A stretch of 64,000 nt of DNA from Ensifer adhaerens (GTDB lineage: Bacteria; Pseudomonadota; Alphaproteobacteria; Rhizobiales; Rhizobiaceae), in contig NZ_CP015880.1 of assembly GCF_000697965.2 (NCBI RefSeq), positions 2,731,001 through 2,795,000 of the forward strand, written 5' to 3'. Shown here piece after piece: positions 1 through 8,789 of the stretch. Position 1 is the first letter of the stretch. The number at the start of each line of letters is the position of its first letter. The notes below the pieces were generated by a model. It was not told the DNA's origin. It saw nothing but the letters and a program-made list of their open reading frames with translations, and ran no database searches. Both the position numbers and the translations under genes were made by a program.

Positions 1-1243
1 GGTTGGGCTGCGGGCCGGCGCCGGCCTCGTCGACGGCATAGCCGCGGGCGAAGCGATCGAGCCTCAAGGCGCGCGCCACCGGATGGGTGTCGTTCTTGGC
101 GATCAGGTGGGCGAAGCAGTAGCCGGAAGCCGGCGTCGCCTTGAAACCGCCGTAGCACCAGCCGCAGTTCAAGTAGAGATTGTCGATCGAGGTGCGGTCG
201 ATGATCGGCGAGCCGTCCATGCTCATGTCCATGACGCCCCCCCAGGCGCGCAGCACCCGAACGCGCGACAGGCCGGGGATCATCGTCACCCCCTCCTCCA
301 TCACGTGCTCGGCGGTCGCCAGATTGCCGCGCTGGGCATAGGACGAATAGCCGTCGATCTCGGCGCCGAAGACGAGGCCGCCCTTGTCCGATTGCGAGAT
401 GTAGAAGTGGCCGCCACCATAGACGATCACGTGATCGATGCAGGGCTTCAGCCCCTCGGTCACGAAGGCCTGCAGCACATGGCTTTCCAGCGGCAGCTTC
501 AGATCCGCCATTTCGCCGACGCGCGAGGTGTTGCCGGCCGCCGCCAGCGCCAGCTTGCCGCAGCCGATGAACCCCTTGGTCGTTTCGACGCCGGTGACGA
601 CACCGTTTTCGCGGCGAATGCCGGTCACTTCGCAATGCTCGATGATGTCGACACCATGCTGGTCGGCGCCGCGGGCATAGCCCCAAGCGACCGCATCATG
701 CCGCGCGGTACCGGCGCGGCGCTGCAGCAGGCCACCGAGGATCGGATAGCGGGCGTGATCGTAGTTGAGGAAGGGGATCATCTTCTTCAACTGCTCACGC
801 TCGATGAGCTCCGCTGCCACACCTTCCATCCACATGGCATTGCCGCGGCGCACATAGGCATCGCGCTGGCCGTCGCTGTGGTAGAGCATGATGACGCCGC
901 GCTGCGACAGCATCACATTGTAGTTGAGATCCTGCTCCAGCCCCTCCCAGAGCTTCATCGAGAACTCGTAGAAGGGTTCGTTGCCGGGCAGCATGTAGTT
1001 GGAGCGCACGATCGTCGTGTTGCGGCCGACATTACCCGAGCCGAGATAGCCCTTTTCCAGGACCGCGACGTTCTTCACGCCGAATTCCTTGGCGAGATAA
1101 TAGGCGGTCGAGAGCCCATGGCCGCCGCCGCCGACGATGATCACGTCATAGTGGGATTTCGGCTGTGGCTGGCGCCAATGCGGTTTCCAGTTCAGGTTTC
1201 CGGAAAGGGCGTTCCTGACAAGCGAGAAGGCGGAATAACGCAT
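1..1243 (-). CDS. soxB: Sarcosine oxidase beta subunit (3' end beyond window)
   Basis: FAD-dependent beta subunit of heterotetrameric sarcosine oxidase, which oxidatively demethylates sarcosine to glycine in betaine/creatine catabolism. Reading the minus strand from ATG 1243 gives MRYSAFSLVRNALSGN, a typical SoxB N-terminus, then the Rossmann dinucleotide motif VIIVGGGGHGLSTAYYLA at about residues 36-53 and GSGNVGRNTTIVRSNY near residue 70, where the flavin region lies. The frame stays open for 414 codons to the window edge (last residues AGPQPN). SoxB proteins are about 417 residues, so only a few codons are missing. soxD, soxA and soxG would be expected just outside the window. The start faces cysQ across a 180 bp divergent promoter region. 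Confidence 0.93.
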   Translation of the reverse strand, partial: MRYSAFSLVRNALSGNLNWKPHWRQPQPKSHYDVIIVGGGGHGLSTAYYLAKEFGVKNVAVLEKGYLGSGNVGRNTTIVRSNYMLPGNEPFYEFSMKLWEGLEQDLNYNVMLSQRGVIMLYHSDGQRDAYVRRGNAMWMEGVAAELIEREQLKKMIPFLNYDHARYPILGGLLQRRAGTARHDAVAWGYARGADQHGVDIIEHCEVTGIRRENGVVTGVETTKGFIGCGKLALAAAGNTSRVGEMADLKLPLESHVLQAFVTEGLKPCIDHVIVYGGGHFYISQSDKGGLVFGAEIDGYSSYAQRGNLATAEHVMEEGVTMIPGLSRVRVLRAWGGVMDMSMDGSPIIDRTSIDNLYLNCGWCYGGFKATPASGYCFAHLIAKNDTHPVARALRLDRFARGYAVDEAGAGPQPN

Positions 1244-1424
1244 GAAGGCATCCAGTTCAGTTGCGCCGGCACATTTGCACAGCCGGAACGCGGAAGCAAA
1301 GACGCAAAGCCTCTCGCAATTGCAAAAAGCTTGAGATGCTCCGCCCCGCAGATCAGTTGCGACCACGCGTAAAGAGCCGCCTGCCATGTCAAAAGCATGG
1401 CTATAATCTTCCTCTCAATATGCT

Positions 1425-2234
1425 ATGGGCCTGATGACGGACCGAAAGACAGGGCGAATGCTGGAGATACTGCAACAATCGGCAATAACGGCGGGTCGGG
1501 CCATTCTCGACATCTACAATGCCGGGCCGGAGGTCACGCACAAGCCTGACTGCTCGCCGGTCACCGATGCCGACACGACGGCCGAACGCATCATCCTGGC
1601 AGACCTCGCCTCCGCCTTTCCGGACATCCCCGTGGTCGCCGAGGAAGCGGTGTCCGCCGGCTTCGTGCCGGAGATTTCCGGCAAGTCGTTTTTCCTTGTC
1701 GATCCGCTCGACGGCACCAAGGAATTCATCAGCCGCAACGACGACTTCACCGTCAACATCGCGCTGATCGAAAACGGCGCGCCCGTCGCGGGCGTCGTCT
1801 ACGCCCCGGCGCTTGGAATCCTCTATGCGGCACACCATGGCAAGGCGGTAAAGTCGGTTATTGATGGCAGCTTTCGCCTGACCGAAGAAACGATCATCGG
1901 CTGCCGCAGCTGCGGGGATCGCATGGTGGGGCTCGCCAGCCGCTGGCACAACAGCGCCGAGACGATCGACTACCTCGAAAAACACGGCATCGCCGATTAC
2001 CGGACGGTCGGCTCGTCCTTGAAATTCTGCCTGCTCGCCGAAGGCGTGGCCGACGTCTATCCCCGCTTCAGCCGGACGATGGAATGGGACACCGCCGCTG
2101 GCGACGCGATCCTGAGGGCCGCCGGTGGCGAAACGCTGACGATGGATGGCACGCCGCTTACCTACGGCAAGCGCAACCAGAAGGACGACAGCGACTTCGC
2201 CAATCCCTGGTTCGTATCGCGCGGCAAGCCCTGA
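1425..2234 (+). CDS. cysQ: 3'(2'),5'-bisphosphate nucleotidase CysQ
   Basis: Mg-dependent phosphatase of the inositol monophosphatase superfamily that removes the 3'-phosphate from PAP/PAPS, by-products of sulfate assimilation and sulfation. All metal-site motifs are visible: the EE pair at residues 73-74, DPLDGT at 93-98 and WDTAAGDA at 221-228. The 269-residue length is normal. The start is uncertain: ATG 1425, ATG 1434 and ATG 1458 are all in frame and none has a strong ribosome site, so the true N-terminus may be up to 11 residues shorter. It is transcribed away from soxB and is probably monocistronic. Confidence 0.92.
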   Translation: MGLMTDRKTGRMLEILQQSAITAGRAILDIYNAGPEVTHKPDCSPVTDADTTAERIILADLASAFPDIPVVAEEAVSAGFVPEISGKSFFLVDPLDGTKEFISRNDDFTVNIALIENGAPVAGVVYAPALGILYAAHHGKAVKSVIDGSFRLTEETIIGCRSCGDRMVGLASRWHNSAETIDYLEKHGIADYRTVGSSLKFCLLAEGVADVYPRFSRTMEWDTAAGDAILRAAGGETLTMDGTPLTYGKRNQKDDSDFANPWFVSRGKP

Positions 2235-2262
2235 GCAGGTCGCGCAAGGGCTGAGCCGGTTC

Positions 2263-2643
2263 CTAAGCCTCTCTCGTCTGGATCCCAGCGGCGATCAGCT
2301 GGCCGATCGATTTCTCGTTAAAGGGTTTGTCGATCCGCGGAACGTGCCTGAGATAGGTCGGGAAGTGCTCGGCATCGCCGTAGCCGCTGGTGAAGCCGAA
2401 CGGCATTCCGCGGGCAAGCATGGCATCGGCAACCACGAAACTCGTGTGATCGCCGAGATTGACGTCGAGGATCGCAAAATCGAAGGCCTGGAGCGCCAGC
2501 AGCTCCAATGCCTGGTTCGCATTTCCGGCGATCGTAACCTGCAATATTCCGAGAGAAGCGAGGATTTCCTCGACGTCCATGGCGATGATGAAGTTGTCCT
2601 CGAGAACGAGGACCGTCCGGACGGACGGTGAAAGCTCGGCCAT
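2263..2643 (-). CDS. Single-domain response regulator (CheY-like receiver)
   Basis: A stand-alone receiver domain of 126 residues with no output domain. Key residues are present: the acidic pair in VLVLEDNF (residues 15-16), phosphoacceptor Asp60 in AILDVNL, the conserved Thr/Ser in FGFTSGYG and Lys in RIDKPF. ATG 2643 is chosen because it has GGAG about 9 nt upstream; an in-frame ATG at 2658 lacks a ribosome site. Such free receivers in rhizobia usually sit in phosphorelays or stress signalling, but no kinase is adjacent, so the partner is unknown. It is convergent with cysQ and divergent from dps. Confidence 0.88.
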   Translation of the reverse strand: MAELSPSVRTVLVLEDNFIIAMDVEEILASLGILQVTIAGNANQALELLALQAFDFAILDVNLGDHTSFVVADAMLARGMPFGFTSGYGDAEHFPTYLRHVPRIDKPFNEKSIGQLIAAGIQTREA

Positions 2644-2824
2644 GTCAATGCACTCCATTTTTCACGCACAGCGACGGCAGTCATCGTCGCTGCAGGCGCA
2701 TTTCCAGGCGGAATGCCGTCCAGAGTCCCGGAACCTCCACTGAGGCAACGGCAACGACTGAGCTTAGGCTCCAATGGCCTGACCTGGCATTTAAAAAAGA
2801 CATGTGAGCGTCATGACGGGATCG

Positions 2825-2849
2825 GGAACAACCCTTTCGTCGCGGCGTT
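2825..2849 (+). promoter_or_regulatory. Candidate EcfG (RpoE2) stress promoter upstream of dps
   Basis: GGAAC at 2825-2829, 16 bp spacer, CGTT at 2846-2849. This matches the alphaproteobacterial general-stress sigma factor consensus GGAAC-N16/17-CGTT. It ends 65 nt before the dps start codon on the same strand. Confidence 0.65.
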
Positions 2850-2914
2850 CAGTTCATGCGGCGTGGCCTCGGCCGCCTCCGCTCGACATTCCAAGACAGA
2901 ACTGGAGCAGAAGA

Positions 2915-3427
2915 ATGAAACAGACTGCCGCCGTGCTGAAGCCCAAGGTCAGGGACGAAGAATTCGACATCGGCCTGACGAAGGCCTATCGCCAGCAGAT
3001 GGCAACCGCGCTTTCCGATATCCTTGCCGATACCTACAAGCTGGTGATCAAGAGCCACATCTACCACTGGAACGTGGTCGGGCCCCTGTTCAAGCCGCTG
3101 CACGAACTGACCGAAGAGCACTACAACGCGCTGTTCAAGGCAACCGACATCATTGCCGAGCGCATTCGCGCCCTTGGCCACCTGGCGCCGGCGAAGCTCG
3201 CCGAAGCAAAAACCTTCGCCCCCAGCGCCGCCTCGGTCAACCACACGACGGCGGCCGAGATGGTGGCAGACCTGATCACCGATCACGAAGCGGCGGCGCG
3301 ACGCATACGCGAGGCCGGCACCAAGGCCGATGAAAACGGCGACCTGGTCACGACGGACATGCTGACCGATCGCCTCAACTTCCATGAAAAGGCTCTGTGG
3401 ATGCTGCGGGCGACCGTTGCCGCCTGA
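2915..3427 (+). CDS. dps: Dps-family DNA starvation/ferritin-like protein
   Basis: Ferritin-like miniferritin of 170 residues that stores iron, consumes peroxide and can coat DNA in stress. The inter-subunit ferroxidase residues are visible in KSHIYHWNVVGP (His48, His51), HELTEEHY (His63 region) and KATDIIAERI (Asp78, Glu82). The N-terminus MKQTAAVLKPK is basic, as in Dps proteins that contact DNA. ATG 2915 has GGAG eight bases upstream; upstream in-frame codons from 2804 give unrelated low-quality sequence and were not used. An EcfG-type promoter at 2825-2849 predicts control by the general stress response. Confidence 0.93.
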   Translation: MKQTAAVLKPKVRDEEFDIGLTKAYRQQMATALSDILADTYKLVIKSHIYHWNVVGPLFKPLHELTEEHYNALFKATDIIAERIRALGHLAPAKLAEAKTFAPSAASVNHTTAAEMVADLITDHEAAARRIREAGTKADENGDLVTTDMLTDRLNFHEKALWMLRATVAA

Positions 3428-3443
3428 TCTCCCCCACCTTGAC

Positions 3444-3471
3444 ATCGATGCGGCCCCGGCGCCGCATCGAT
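3444..3471. terminator. Convergent hairpin between dps and the Crp/Fnr gene
   Basis: Perfect 11 bp stem (ATCGATGCGGC / GCCGCATCGAT) with a 6 nt loop between two convergent stop codons. There is no clear T-run, so factor-independent termination is likely but not certain. Confidence 0.5.
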
Positions 3472-3489
3472 CGGCTTCGACTGGGCACG

Positions 3490-4245
3490 TCAGATGAACG
3501 GCCGCTTGGGTTCGCGGAGCCCTTCCCAGCCTGAAACCGCAAGCAGGCCGTCGATGTCGCGGACATTGCAGCCCTTCTCCGCCCAGCGGATCAGGCCCCG
3601 TTCGGCAAGTTTCTTCAACGTCTTGTTGGTGTGAACGATCGAAAGGCCGAGCGTGTCGGCTACATGCTGCTGGCTGATCGGAATGGCGACGCGGCTGTTG
3701 CTGAAGAGGTCGAGTACCTCCGCGCGCTGATAGAGGAAGGCGATGAGATAGGCCGCCCGCTCCAGCGCGGATCGGCGGCCGATGCTCAAGAGGTTTTCAT
3801 CCAGAATGCGCTCCTCGCGTGCAGCGATCCAGGTGAGATCATAGGCAAGCTCAGGGTAGTTCTCGAACAGGCGGTTGAGCTTGCCGCGCTCGAAGACGCA
3901 CAGAGTGACGGGCGACAGCGCTTCGATCGAATGCTGCATCTCCCCCATCAGGCTGCCCTGCAGTCCGATCAGATCGCCGGGCATCACATAGTTGAGGATC
4001 TGGCGGCGGCCGTCATCGAGCATTTTGTAGCGGAAGCCCCAGCCGGAAAGCACGGTGAAAAGGTGCGCACTGTGCGCGCCTTCGACGAGTATGGTCGCGC
4101 CACCATCGACCGCCAGTTCGCCAGTCTTGAACTGCGAAACGAAGGCAAGTTCTTCGCCGGTAAAGGCACGAAAATGATCGAGCTTGCGCAAGGGACAGCT
4201 TTCGCAAGGGGTGCGCTTTTCGTTGCGGGCTGTCATTTCGTTCAT
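3490..4245 (-). CDS. Crp/Fnr-family transcriptional regulator
   Basis: Cyclic-nucleotide-binding-fold sensor (about residues 25-140) followed by a winged helix-turn-helix (ISQQHVADTLGLSIVHTNKTL, about 188-208) with an FNR/FixK-like layout. The 251-residue version starts at ATG 4245 (MNEMTARNEK), preceded by GGTGGATGG; a longer frame opens at 4296 without a better site. Cysteines sit at 14 and 17 (CESC) and 116. FNR oxygen sensors carry four cluster cysteines; the third N-terminal one is absent here, so oxygen sensing through a 4Fe-4S cluster is doubtful. It is divergent from the SDR gene at 4435, a possible target. Confidence 0.87.
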   Translation of the reverse strand: MNEMTARNEKRTPCESCPLRKLDHFRAFTGEELAFVSQFKTGELAVDGGATILVEGAHSAHLFTVLSGWGFRYKMLDDGRRQILNYVMPGDLIGLQGSLMGEMQHSIEALSPVTLCVFERGKLNRLFENYPELAYDLTWIAAREERILDENLLSIGRRSALERAAYLIAFLYQRAEVLDLFSNSRVAIPISQQHVADTLGLSIVHTNKTLKKLAERGLIRWAEKGCNVRDIDGLLAVSGWEGLREPKRPFI

Positions 4246-4434
4246 CGTTCCATCCACCGCATGCGTTCGTTCAGGCTTTTGCGTCCAAAACTGCAAGTAG
4301 CGCCGGCATCGCAGGTGACAAGATACAACCCTGAAAACACTTGGTTTTCCGAAGCGCCATCGTTGCCATGATCATGGACAGCCAGCCCTTGGCGCCCTAT
4401 CTCTTGCACTCGACCCCGCCACAGGAGCTTCACC

Positions 4435-5292
4435 ATGTCCCACCCTGCCTTCGCCCCCGGCAATGTCGCCGTCGTTACCGGTGCTGCTTCCGGCATCGGC
4501 CTTGCGGCTGCCAGACACTTCGCGACGCTCGGCATGTACGTCGTGCTCACCGACCTCGCGGGCGACAAGCTGGAGAAGGCGGCCGCCGAAGTCGCAGCCG
4601 CCTCGCCCGGCGGGGCGCGGCACGTCACGGCCATCGCGACAGACGTCTCGCGGCTCGACACGCTGGAAGCGCTCGAGCGGGAGGTTCATCAGCGGCTCGG
4701 CGACGTGCATGTACTCATGAACAATGCCGGCATTCAGCCCGGCAGCGCGATCCTCGGCCCCATGGCCGCCTGGGAGGCGACGCTCGGGGTCAATCTCTGG
4801 GGCGTCATCAACGGTTCGCGCGTCTTTGCATCCCGGATGATCGCCCACGGCAAACCGGCCGTCATCATCAACACCGGCTCGAAACAGGGCATCACCACGC
4901 CGCCCGGCGACCCGGCTTACAACGTCTCCAAGGCGGCCGTGAAGGTCTTTACCGAGGCGCTGGAGCACGAGCTGCGCAACACCGCCGGAAGCCAGGTCCA
5001 CGCGCACCTGCTGATCCCCGGTTTCGTCTACACCGGGCTGACGGCTGGCGGCCGCACGGAAAAGCCCGCCGGCGCCTGGACGTCGGAACAGACGGTCGGC
5101 TTCATGATGGAGAGCCTGGCGCGCGGGGATTTCTACATCCTCTGCCCTGATAACGACGTGTCACGCGCGACCGACGAACGGCGTATCCTGTGGGCCGCCG
5201 GCGACATCGTCGAGAACCGGCCGCCGCTGTCGCGCTGGCATCCGAAATATGCCGATGCCTTCAAGGCATTCCTCGACAAGGATGGCGATTGA
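4435..5292 (+). CDS. Short-chain dehydrogenase/reductase
   Basis: Classical SDR of 285 residues, NAD(P)-dependent oxidoreductase of unknown substrate. Cofactor motif TGAASGIG is at residues 15-22, NNAG at 96-99, and the catalytic Ser149 (INTGSK), Tyr162 and Lys166 (YNVSK) are all present. AGGAG lies eight bases before ATG 4435. The C-terminal 60 residues are longer than in minimal SDRs. It lies divergently from a Crp/Fnr regulator and about 90 bp before the dioxygenase-esterase fusion. Confidence 0.9.
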   Translation: MSHPAFAPGNVAVVTGAASGIGLAAARHFATLGMYVVLTDLAGDKLEKAAAEVAAASPGGARHVTAIATDVSRLDTLEALEREVHQRLGDVHVLMNNAGIQPGSAILGPMAAWEATLGVNLWGVINGSRVFASRMIAHGKPAVIINTGSKQGITTPPGDPAYNVSKAAVKVFTEALEHELRNTAGSQVHAHLLIPGFVYTGLTAGGRTEKPAGAWTSEQTVGFMMESLARGDFYILCPDNDVSRATDERRILWAAGDIVENRPPLSRWHPKYADAFKAFLDKDGD

Positions 5293-5384
5293 TCCTCCTA
5301 CGTTGACGCTGCGTTCTCGGCGACCCTTCTGGTGCTGGCCGGACACATCGTGTTTTGTGGGACGACGATAATGAGGGACTAAGA

Positions 5385-6941
5385 ATGACGAGCGGCATCC
5401 ATCACATCACCCTGATTGCCCGGAAGGTCCAGGCAAACGTCGACTTCTATGTCGGCTTTCTTGGCTTGCGCCTGGTCAAGCGGACGGGCGGCTATGAGGA
5501 CGCCAACCAGCTGCACCTTTTTTACGGCGACGCCGAGGGTTCGCCGGGTTCGCTCGTGACCTTCCTGATGTGGGAAGACGGCGGCCGCGGCCGCGTGGGC
5601 CATGGCCAGCCGAGCGAAATCGCGTTTGCCATCCGGCCGGAGAGTATCGGCTTCTGGCTGACCCGCGCGCTGCAGTTCAACATCGCCACATCAGGGCCAG
5701 CGCAGGAGTTCGGTGAGCCGGTGCTGCGGCTCAAGGATCCGGACGGTGTCATCGTCAAGCTCGTCGGCACCGAGACGGTTTCGGGTGCGGCCCCCTGGAG
5801 CACGCGCGATATCCCGGCGGAAGACGCCATCCGCCGCCTGCGTGGCGCCACGATCCTCACGGAAAAGCCGGAGGAATCCGTTCGCTTCCTGACGTCCCAC
5901 TTCGGCTATACGGAAACTGGCGCAACCGACGCGATCCGTCGGCTCACCTCCGCCTCCGGCGACACCATCGACGTGCGCAATGCAAGCGGCTTCTGGACGT
6001 CTGCGCCCGGAACCGGAACGATCGATCACATCGCCTTCCGTGCACCCGACCGAGCCGCCGTGGAACGGGTGCACGAGGACCTGCAACGGGATGGCGCGGG
6101 CGCGATCAATGCGCATGACCGCAAATACTTCTATTCGCTCTACGTCCGCGAACCCGGTGGGTCGCTCTACGAACTGGCCAGCGACGTGCCCGGCTTCACC
6201 GTCGACGAACCGAAGGAAACACTCGGCACCGAACTCTTCGTACCGGCGCATTTCAGCGCCGCGCGCGAAGAAATGCTGCTGGCCATGCCGCAGTTCGCTC
6301 TGCCGGGAGAACCGCGGCTGACCGAGCGCGACCTGCCCTTCGTGCACCGCTTCTATCACCCTGACGTACTGGATGACCGCACCTTCATGCTCTTGCACGG
6401 CAGCGGCGCCAACGAAACGCAGCTTCTCCACCTCGCCCATCAGGTCGACAGGCAGGCGACGCTTGTCGGCATTCGCGGCCGGTCGAACGAGGAGGGAACG
6501 CCGCGCTGGTTCCGGCGCTATTCGCCGACGACCTTCGACCAGAAGGACGTGCGGTCGGAAGCCGAGGCCTTTGCTGCCTTCGTCGAGGGTGCCCGCGACG
6601 GCTACCGCATCGATCTGGAGAAGACGGTTTTCATCGGCTACTCCAACGGCGCCAATCTTCTGGTGGCCCTGATGCTGTTGCATCCGGGGCTCGTGCGCAA
6701 TGTCGTACTGATGCGCTCGATGCTCGTCCTCGACGACGTGCCGCCGCCGGATCTCTCGGGTACGAAGGTGCTGCTCCTCACCGGCAAGCACGACAGCTAC
6801 GGCGACTTCGCTCCACGCCTCAGAGAAGAGCTCGTCCGCACGCGCGCGGATCTGACTGCGGTCGACCTCGACATGGGCCACGAGATCGGCGCGCCAGATA
6901 TCGCGGCTATCCAGCAATGGCTGCAGGATAAGGGCCTCTAA
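5385..6941 (+). CDS. Ring-cleaving dioxygenase fused to an alpha/beta-hydrolase (MhqO-MhqD-like)
   Basis: Two enzymes in one 518-residue chain. Residues 1-300 are a paired VOC (glyoxalase/extradiol) domain of the type that opens hydroquinone rings. Likely metal ligands are His7 (GIHHIT), His215 (TIDHIAF) and Glu263 (SLYELAS). Residues about 330-518 are a phospholipase/carboxylesterase-type hydrolase with LLHGSG, nucleophile Ser420 in GYSNG, Asp470 in TGKHDSYG and His499 in MGHEIG. In Bacillus these activities are separate proteins, MhqO and MhqD, of the quinone-resistance regulon. ATG 5385 is used because residues before it do not belong to the fold. The neighbours at 7090 and 7836 support a quinone role. 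Confidence 0.88.
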   Translation: MTSGIHHITLIARKVQANVDFYVGFLGLRLVKRTGGYEDANQLHLFYGDAEGSPGSLVTFLMWEDGGRGRVGHGQPSEIAFAIRPESIGFWLTRALQFNIATSGPAQEFGEPVLRLKDPDGVIVKLVGTETVSGAAPWSTRDIPAEDAIRRLRGATILTEKPEESVRFLTSHFGYTETGATDAIRRLTSASGDTIDVRNASGFWTSAPGTGTIDHIAFRAPDRAAVERVHEDLQRDGAGAINAHDRKYFYSLYVREPGGSLYELASDVPGFTVDEPKETLGTELFVPAHFSAAREEMLLAMPQFALPGEPRLTERDLPFVHRFYHPDVLDDRTFMLLHGSGANETQLLHLAHQVDRQATLVGIRGRSNEEGTPRWFRRYSPTTFDQKDVRSEAEAFAAFVEGARDGYRIDLEKTVFIGYSNGANLLVALMLLHPGLVRNVVLMRSMLVLDDVPPPDLSGTKVLLLTGKHDSYGDFAPRLREELVRTRADLTAVDLDMGHEIGAPDIAAIQQWLQDKGL

Positions 6942-7006
6942 GCGTTCCCCAGGTCGTTTCGGCGAACGCTTTCGAGAAATCCAACAGCGCTCGCTCCCTC
7001 ACCCTC

Positions 7007-7029
7007 ATGCTCGGGCTTTGCCCGAGCAT
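7007..7029. repeat. Perfect palindrome, REP-like intergenic hairpin
   Basis: ATGCTCGGGC / GCCCGAGCAT with a 3 nt loop (TTT) in the convergent gap 6942-7089. Short palindromes of this composition are common between rhizobial genes; it could also terminate transcription from either side. Confidence 0.55.
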
Positions 7030-7089
7030 CCATACCCAGTCCTGTCCGCGATGTCCGGGGCAGCCTTAGCGCCTCACTGTGTCGGCAGC

Positions 7090-7653
7090 CTACCGCGCTC
7101 CCTCAGCGCCGGCAAAATCCGCAAATGCCTTGACGAAGGCGGCGAGCCGGTCGCGGGCGTCCGTATCCGTCAGCGTCCCCGCCTCATCGAAAAGCGTATC
7201 CGCCTTGGGCAGCATCAGGCGCTTGCCGGACCAGAGCTCGGCGCCGAGCGTGCGCATGACGGGCAGCCAGGCGTTCTGGCTAAGGATGGTGCCGAAATTG
7301 CCGGGCGAGCTGCCGGCAAGCGCAAAGGGCCGACCGCGAAACACCTTGGCGATATCGGCAGAAGGCCGGCTCATCCAGTCGATCGCGTTCTTGAACACGC
7401 CGGGGATGGAGTTGTTGTATTCCGGCGTGAACAGGATGACGCCGTCGGCAGCCATCACCTTTTGCTTCAGCGCCGTCACGGCGTCCGGAATGCCGCTCTC
7501 CTTTTCGACATCGCCGTCATAGAGCGGAATTCCGTGCAGCGTCGCGGTGTCGAATTCGACGCCACCAGGCAGGTTTTCCGCGGCCGCCCGCATCAGGCCG
7601 GTGTTGAACGACGCCTTGCGCAGGCTCCCGGAAATGCCGAGGATTTTTGTCAT
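7090..7653 (-). CDS. NAD(P)H-dependent FMN reductase (flavodoxin-like)
   Basis: Flavodoxin-fold NADPH:FMN reductase of 187 residues, related to chromate/quinone/azo reductases. The phosphate-binding loop is GISGSLRKASFN (residues 6-17), and the FMN/active region TPEYNNSIPGVFKNAIDW (near 80-97) is the signature of this family. The start at ATG 7653 has AAGGACC upstream; in-frame codons up to 7731 precede the fold and look non-coding. It sits between two ring-cleaving dioxygenase genes, so two-electron reduction of quinones to hydroquinones for later ring opening is a reasonable guess. Confidence 0.9.
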   Translation of the reverse strand: MTKILGISGSLRKASFNTGLMRAAAENLPGGVEFDTATLHGIPLYDGDVEKESGIPDAVTALKQKVMAADGVILFTPEYNNSIPGVFKNAIDWMSRPSADIAKVFRGRPFALAGSSPGNFGTILSQNAWLPVMRTLGAELWSGKRLMLPKADTLFDEAGTLTDTDARDRLAAFVKAFADFAGAEGAR

Positions 7654-7790
7654 GAGGTCTGGTCCTTTTCCAAGTCCTTGCGGGCGCGCCTCGAAGCGCG
7701 AGGCGGGATGCCATCGACATAGGTAACGCAACAGCTGTCATGATGGGTCCGCGCGGAACCGATGTCCAACGGGATCAGAGGGATAGAGAC

Positions 7791-7819
7791 AAAAAAGCCG
7801 GGGACGAGCCCCGGCTTTT
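7791..7819 (-). terminator. Rho-independent terminator after the dioxygenase at 7836
   Basis: AAAAGCCGGGG (7793-7803) and CCCCGGCTTTT (7809-7819) form an 11 bp stem. Read on the minus strand it is followed by a run of T residues, 17 bp past the stop codon of the upstream minus-strand gene. Confidence 0.85.
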
Positions 7820-7835
7820 CGTTGGGATCAGACCG

Positions 7836-8789
7836 TTAGACGAGCGGCTTCAGCCGGGCCTCGATCTGCGCGCGCTTCGGCTCCAGGAACGGCGGCAGAG
7901 ACAGGCTCTCACCGAGCGTTTCCATCGGCTCGTCGACGGCAAAACCGGGACCATCGGTCGCGATCTCGAAGAGGACGCCGTTCGGCTCGCGGAAATAGAG
8001 CGAGCGGAAATAATAGCGTTCGACCTCGCCGCTCGACGGCAGACGGAAGCCGTTAAGCCGTTCCGTCCATTCCGTCAGCGCCGCATTATCAGGCGCCCGG
8101 AAGGCGACGTGGTGCACGGCACCGGCGCCCTGACGCGCGATCGGCAATCCCGGTTGGACGGCCACGTGCAGTTCGGCCGCAGGACCGCCCTCGCCCATGG
8201 TGAAGACGTTGACTTCCCCCTCGCCGTCCGGCGACGGATAGGTGCGGGCCTTGCTCATGTTCATCACATGCGTCAGGACGAGTTCGGTGTTCGTGATGTC
8301 AGGCACGCTGATGGTGATCGGTCCGAGGCCCTTGATCTGGCGCTCGGCCGGCACCGGGCTCTTTTCCCAGGGGTGCGAGGGCGCAAGCCCGCCGTCGTCG
8401 ACCAGCCGGAAACGTTGGCCTTCGGCATCCTCGAAATCAAGCGCGGTGCGGCCATCGATCTCGGTGACCTCTCCACTCGTGACCTTGAGTTCGTCGAAGC
8501 GGTCCTTCCACCAGCGAACGGTTTCGGCGCTGCCGACCCTCAGACCCGTGCGCGAAATGCTGTGCGTGCCGCGCCCTTCCGGCCCGACCGGCCAGTCGAA
8601 GAAGGTCAAGTCCGTGCCGGGCGTGGCGCGCCCGTCGGCATAGAAGAGGTGATAGGCGGTGGTGTCGTCCTGGTTGACGGTTTTCTTGACCAGCCGCAGC
8701 CCGAGCGTCTCGGTGTAGAAGCGCAGGTTTTCCGGTGCGTTGGCGGTGATCGCCGTCAGGTGATGGATCCCAGTCAGTTGCAAGCTCAT
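7836..8789 (-). CDS. Ring-cleaving dioxygenase, VOC superfamily (MhqO/PcpA-like)
   Basis: A 317-residue protein of two paired VOC domains, the extradiol/hydroquinone dioxygenase arrangement. Metal-site sequences resemble those of the fusion protein at 5385: GIHHLTAI at residues 7-14, [11 protein letters not shown] in the second half and [12 protein letters not shown] near residue 265. ATG 8789 has GGAGG directly upstream. It is paralogous to the N-terminal half of the 5385 product, but lacks the esterase. Substrates are probably hydroquinones or catechols. Confidence 0.9.
   Translation of the reverse strand: MSLQLTGIHHLTAITANAPENLRFYTETLGLRLVKKTVNQDDTTAYHLFYADGRATPGTDLTFFDWPVGPEGRGTHSISRTGLRVGSAETVRWWKDRFDELKVTSGEVTEIDGRTALDFEDAEGQRFRLVDDGGLAPSHPWEKSPVPAERQIKGLGPITISVPDITNTELVLTHVMNMSKARTYPSPDGEGEVNVFTMGEGGPAAELHVAVQPGLPIARQGAGAVHHVAFRAPDNAALTEWTERLNGFRLPSSGEVERYYFRSLYFREPNGVLFEIATDGPGFAVDEPMETLGESLSLPPFLEPKRAQIEARLKPLV

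Noticed and set aside
83..1372. 429-codon plus-strand frame at the left edge
   Set aside because: Antisense to soxB, which has full FAD motifs and the expected length.
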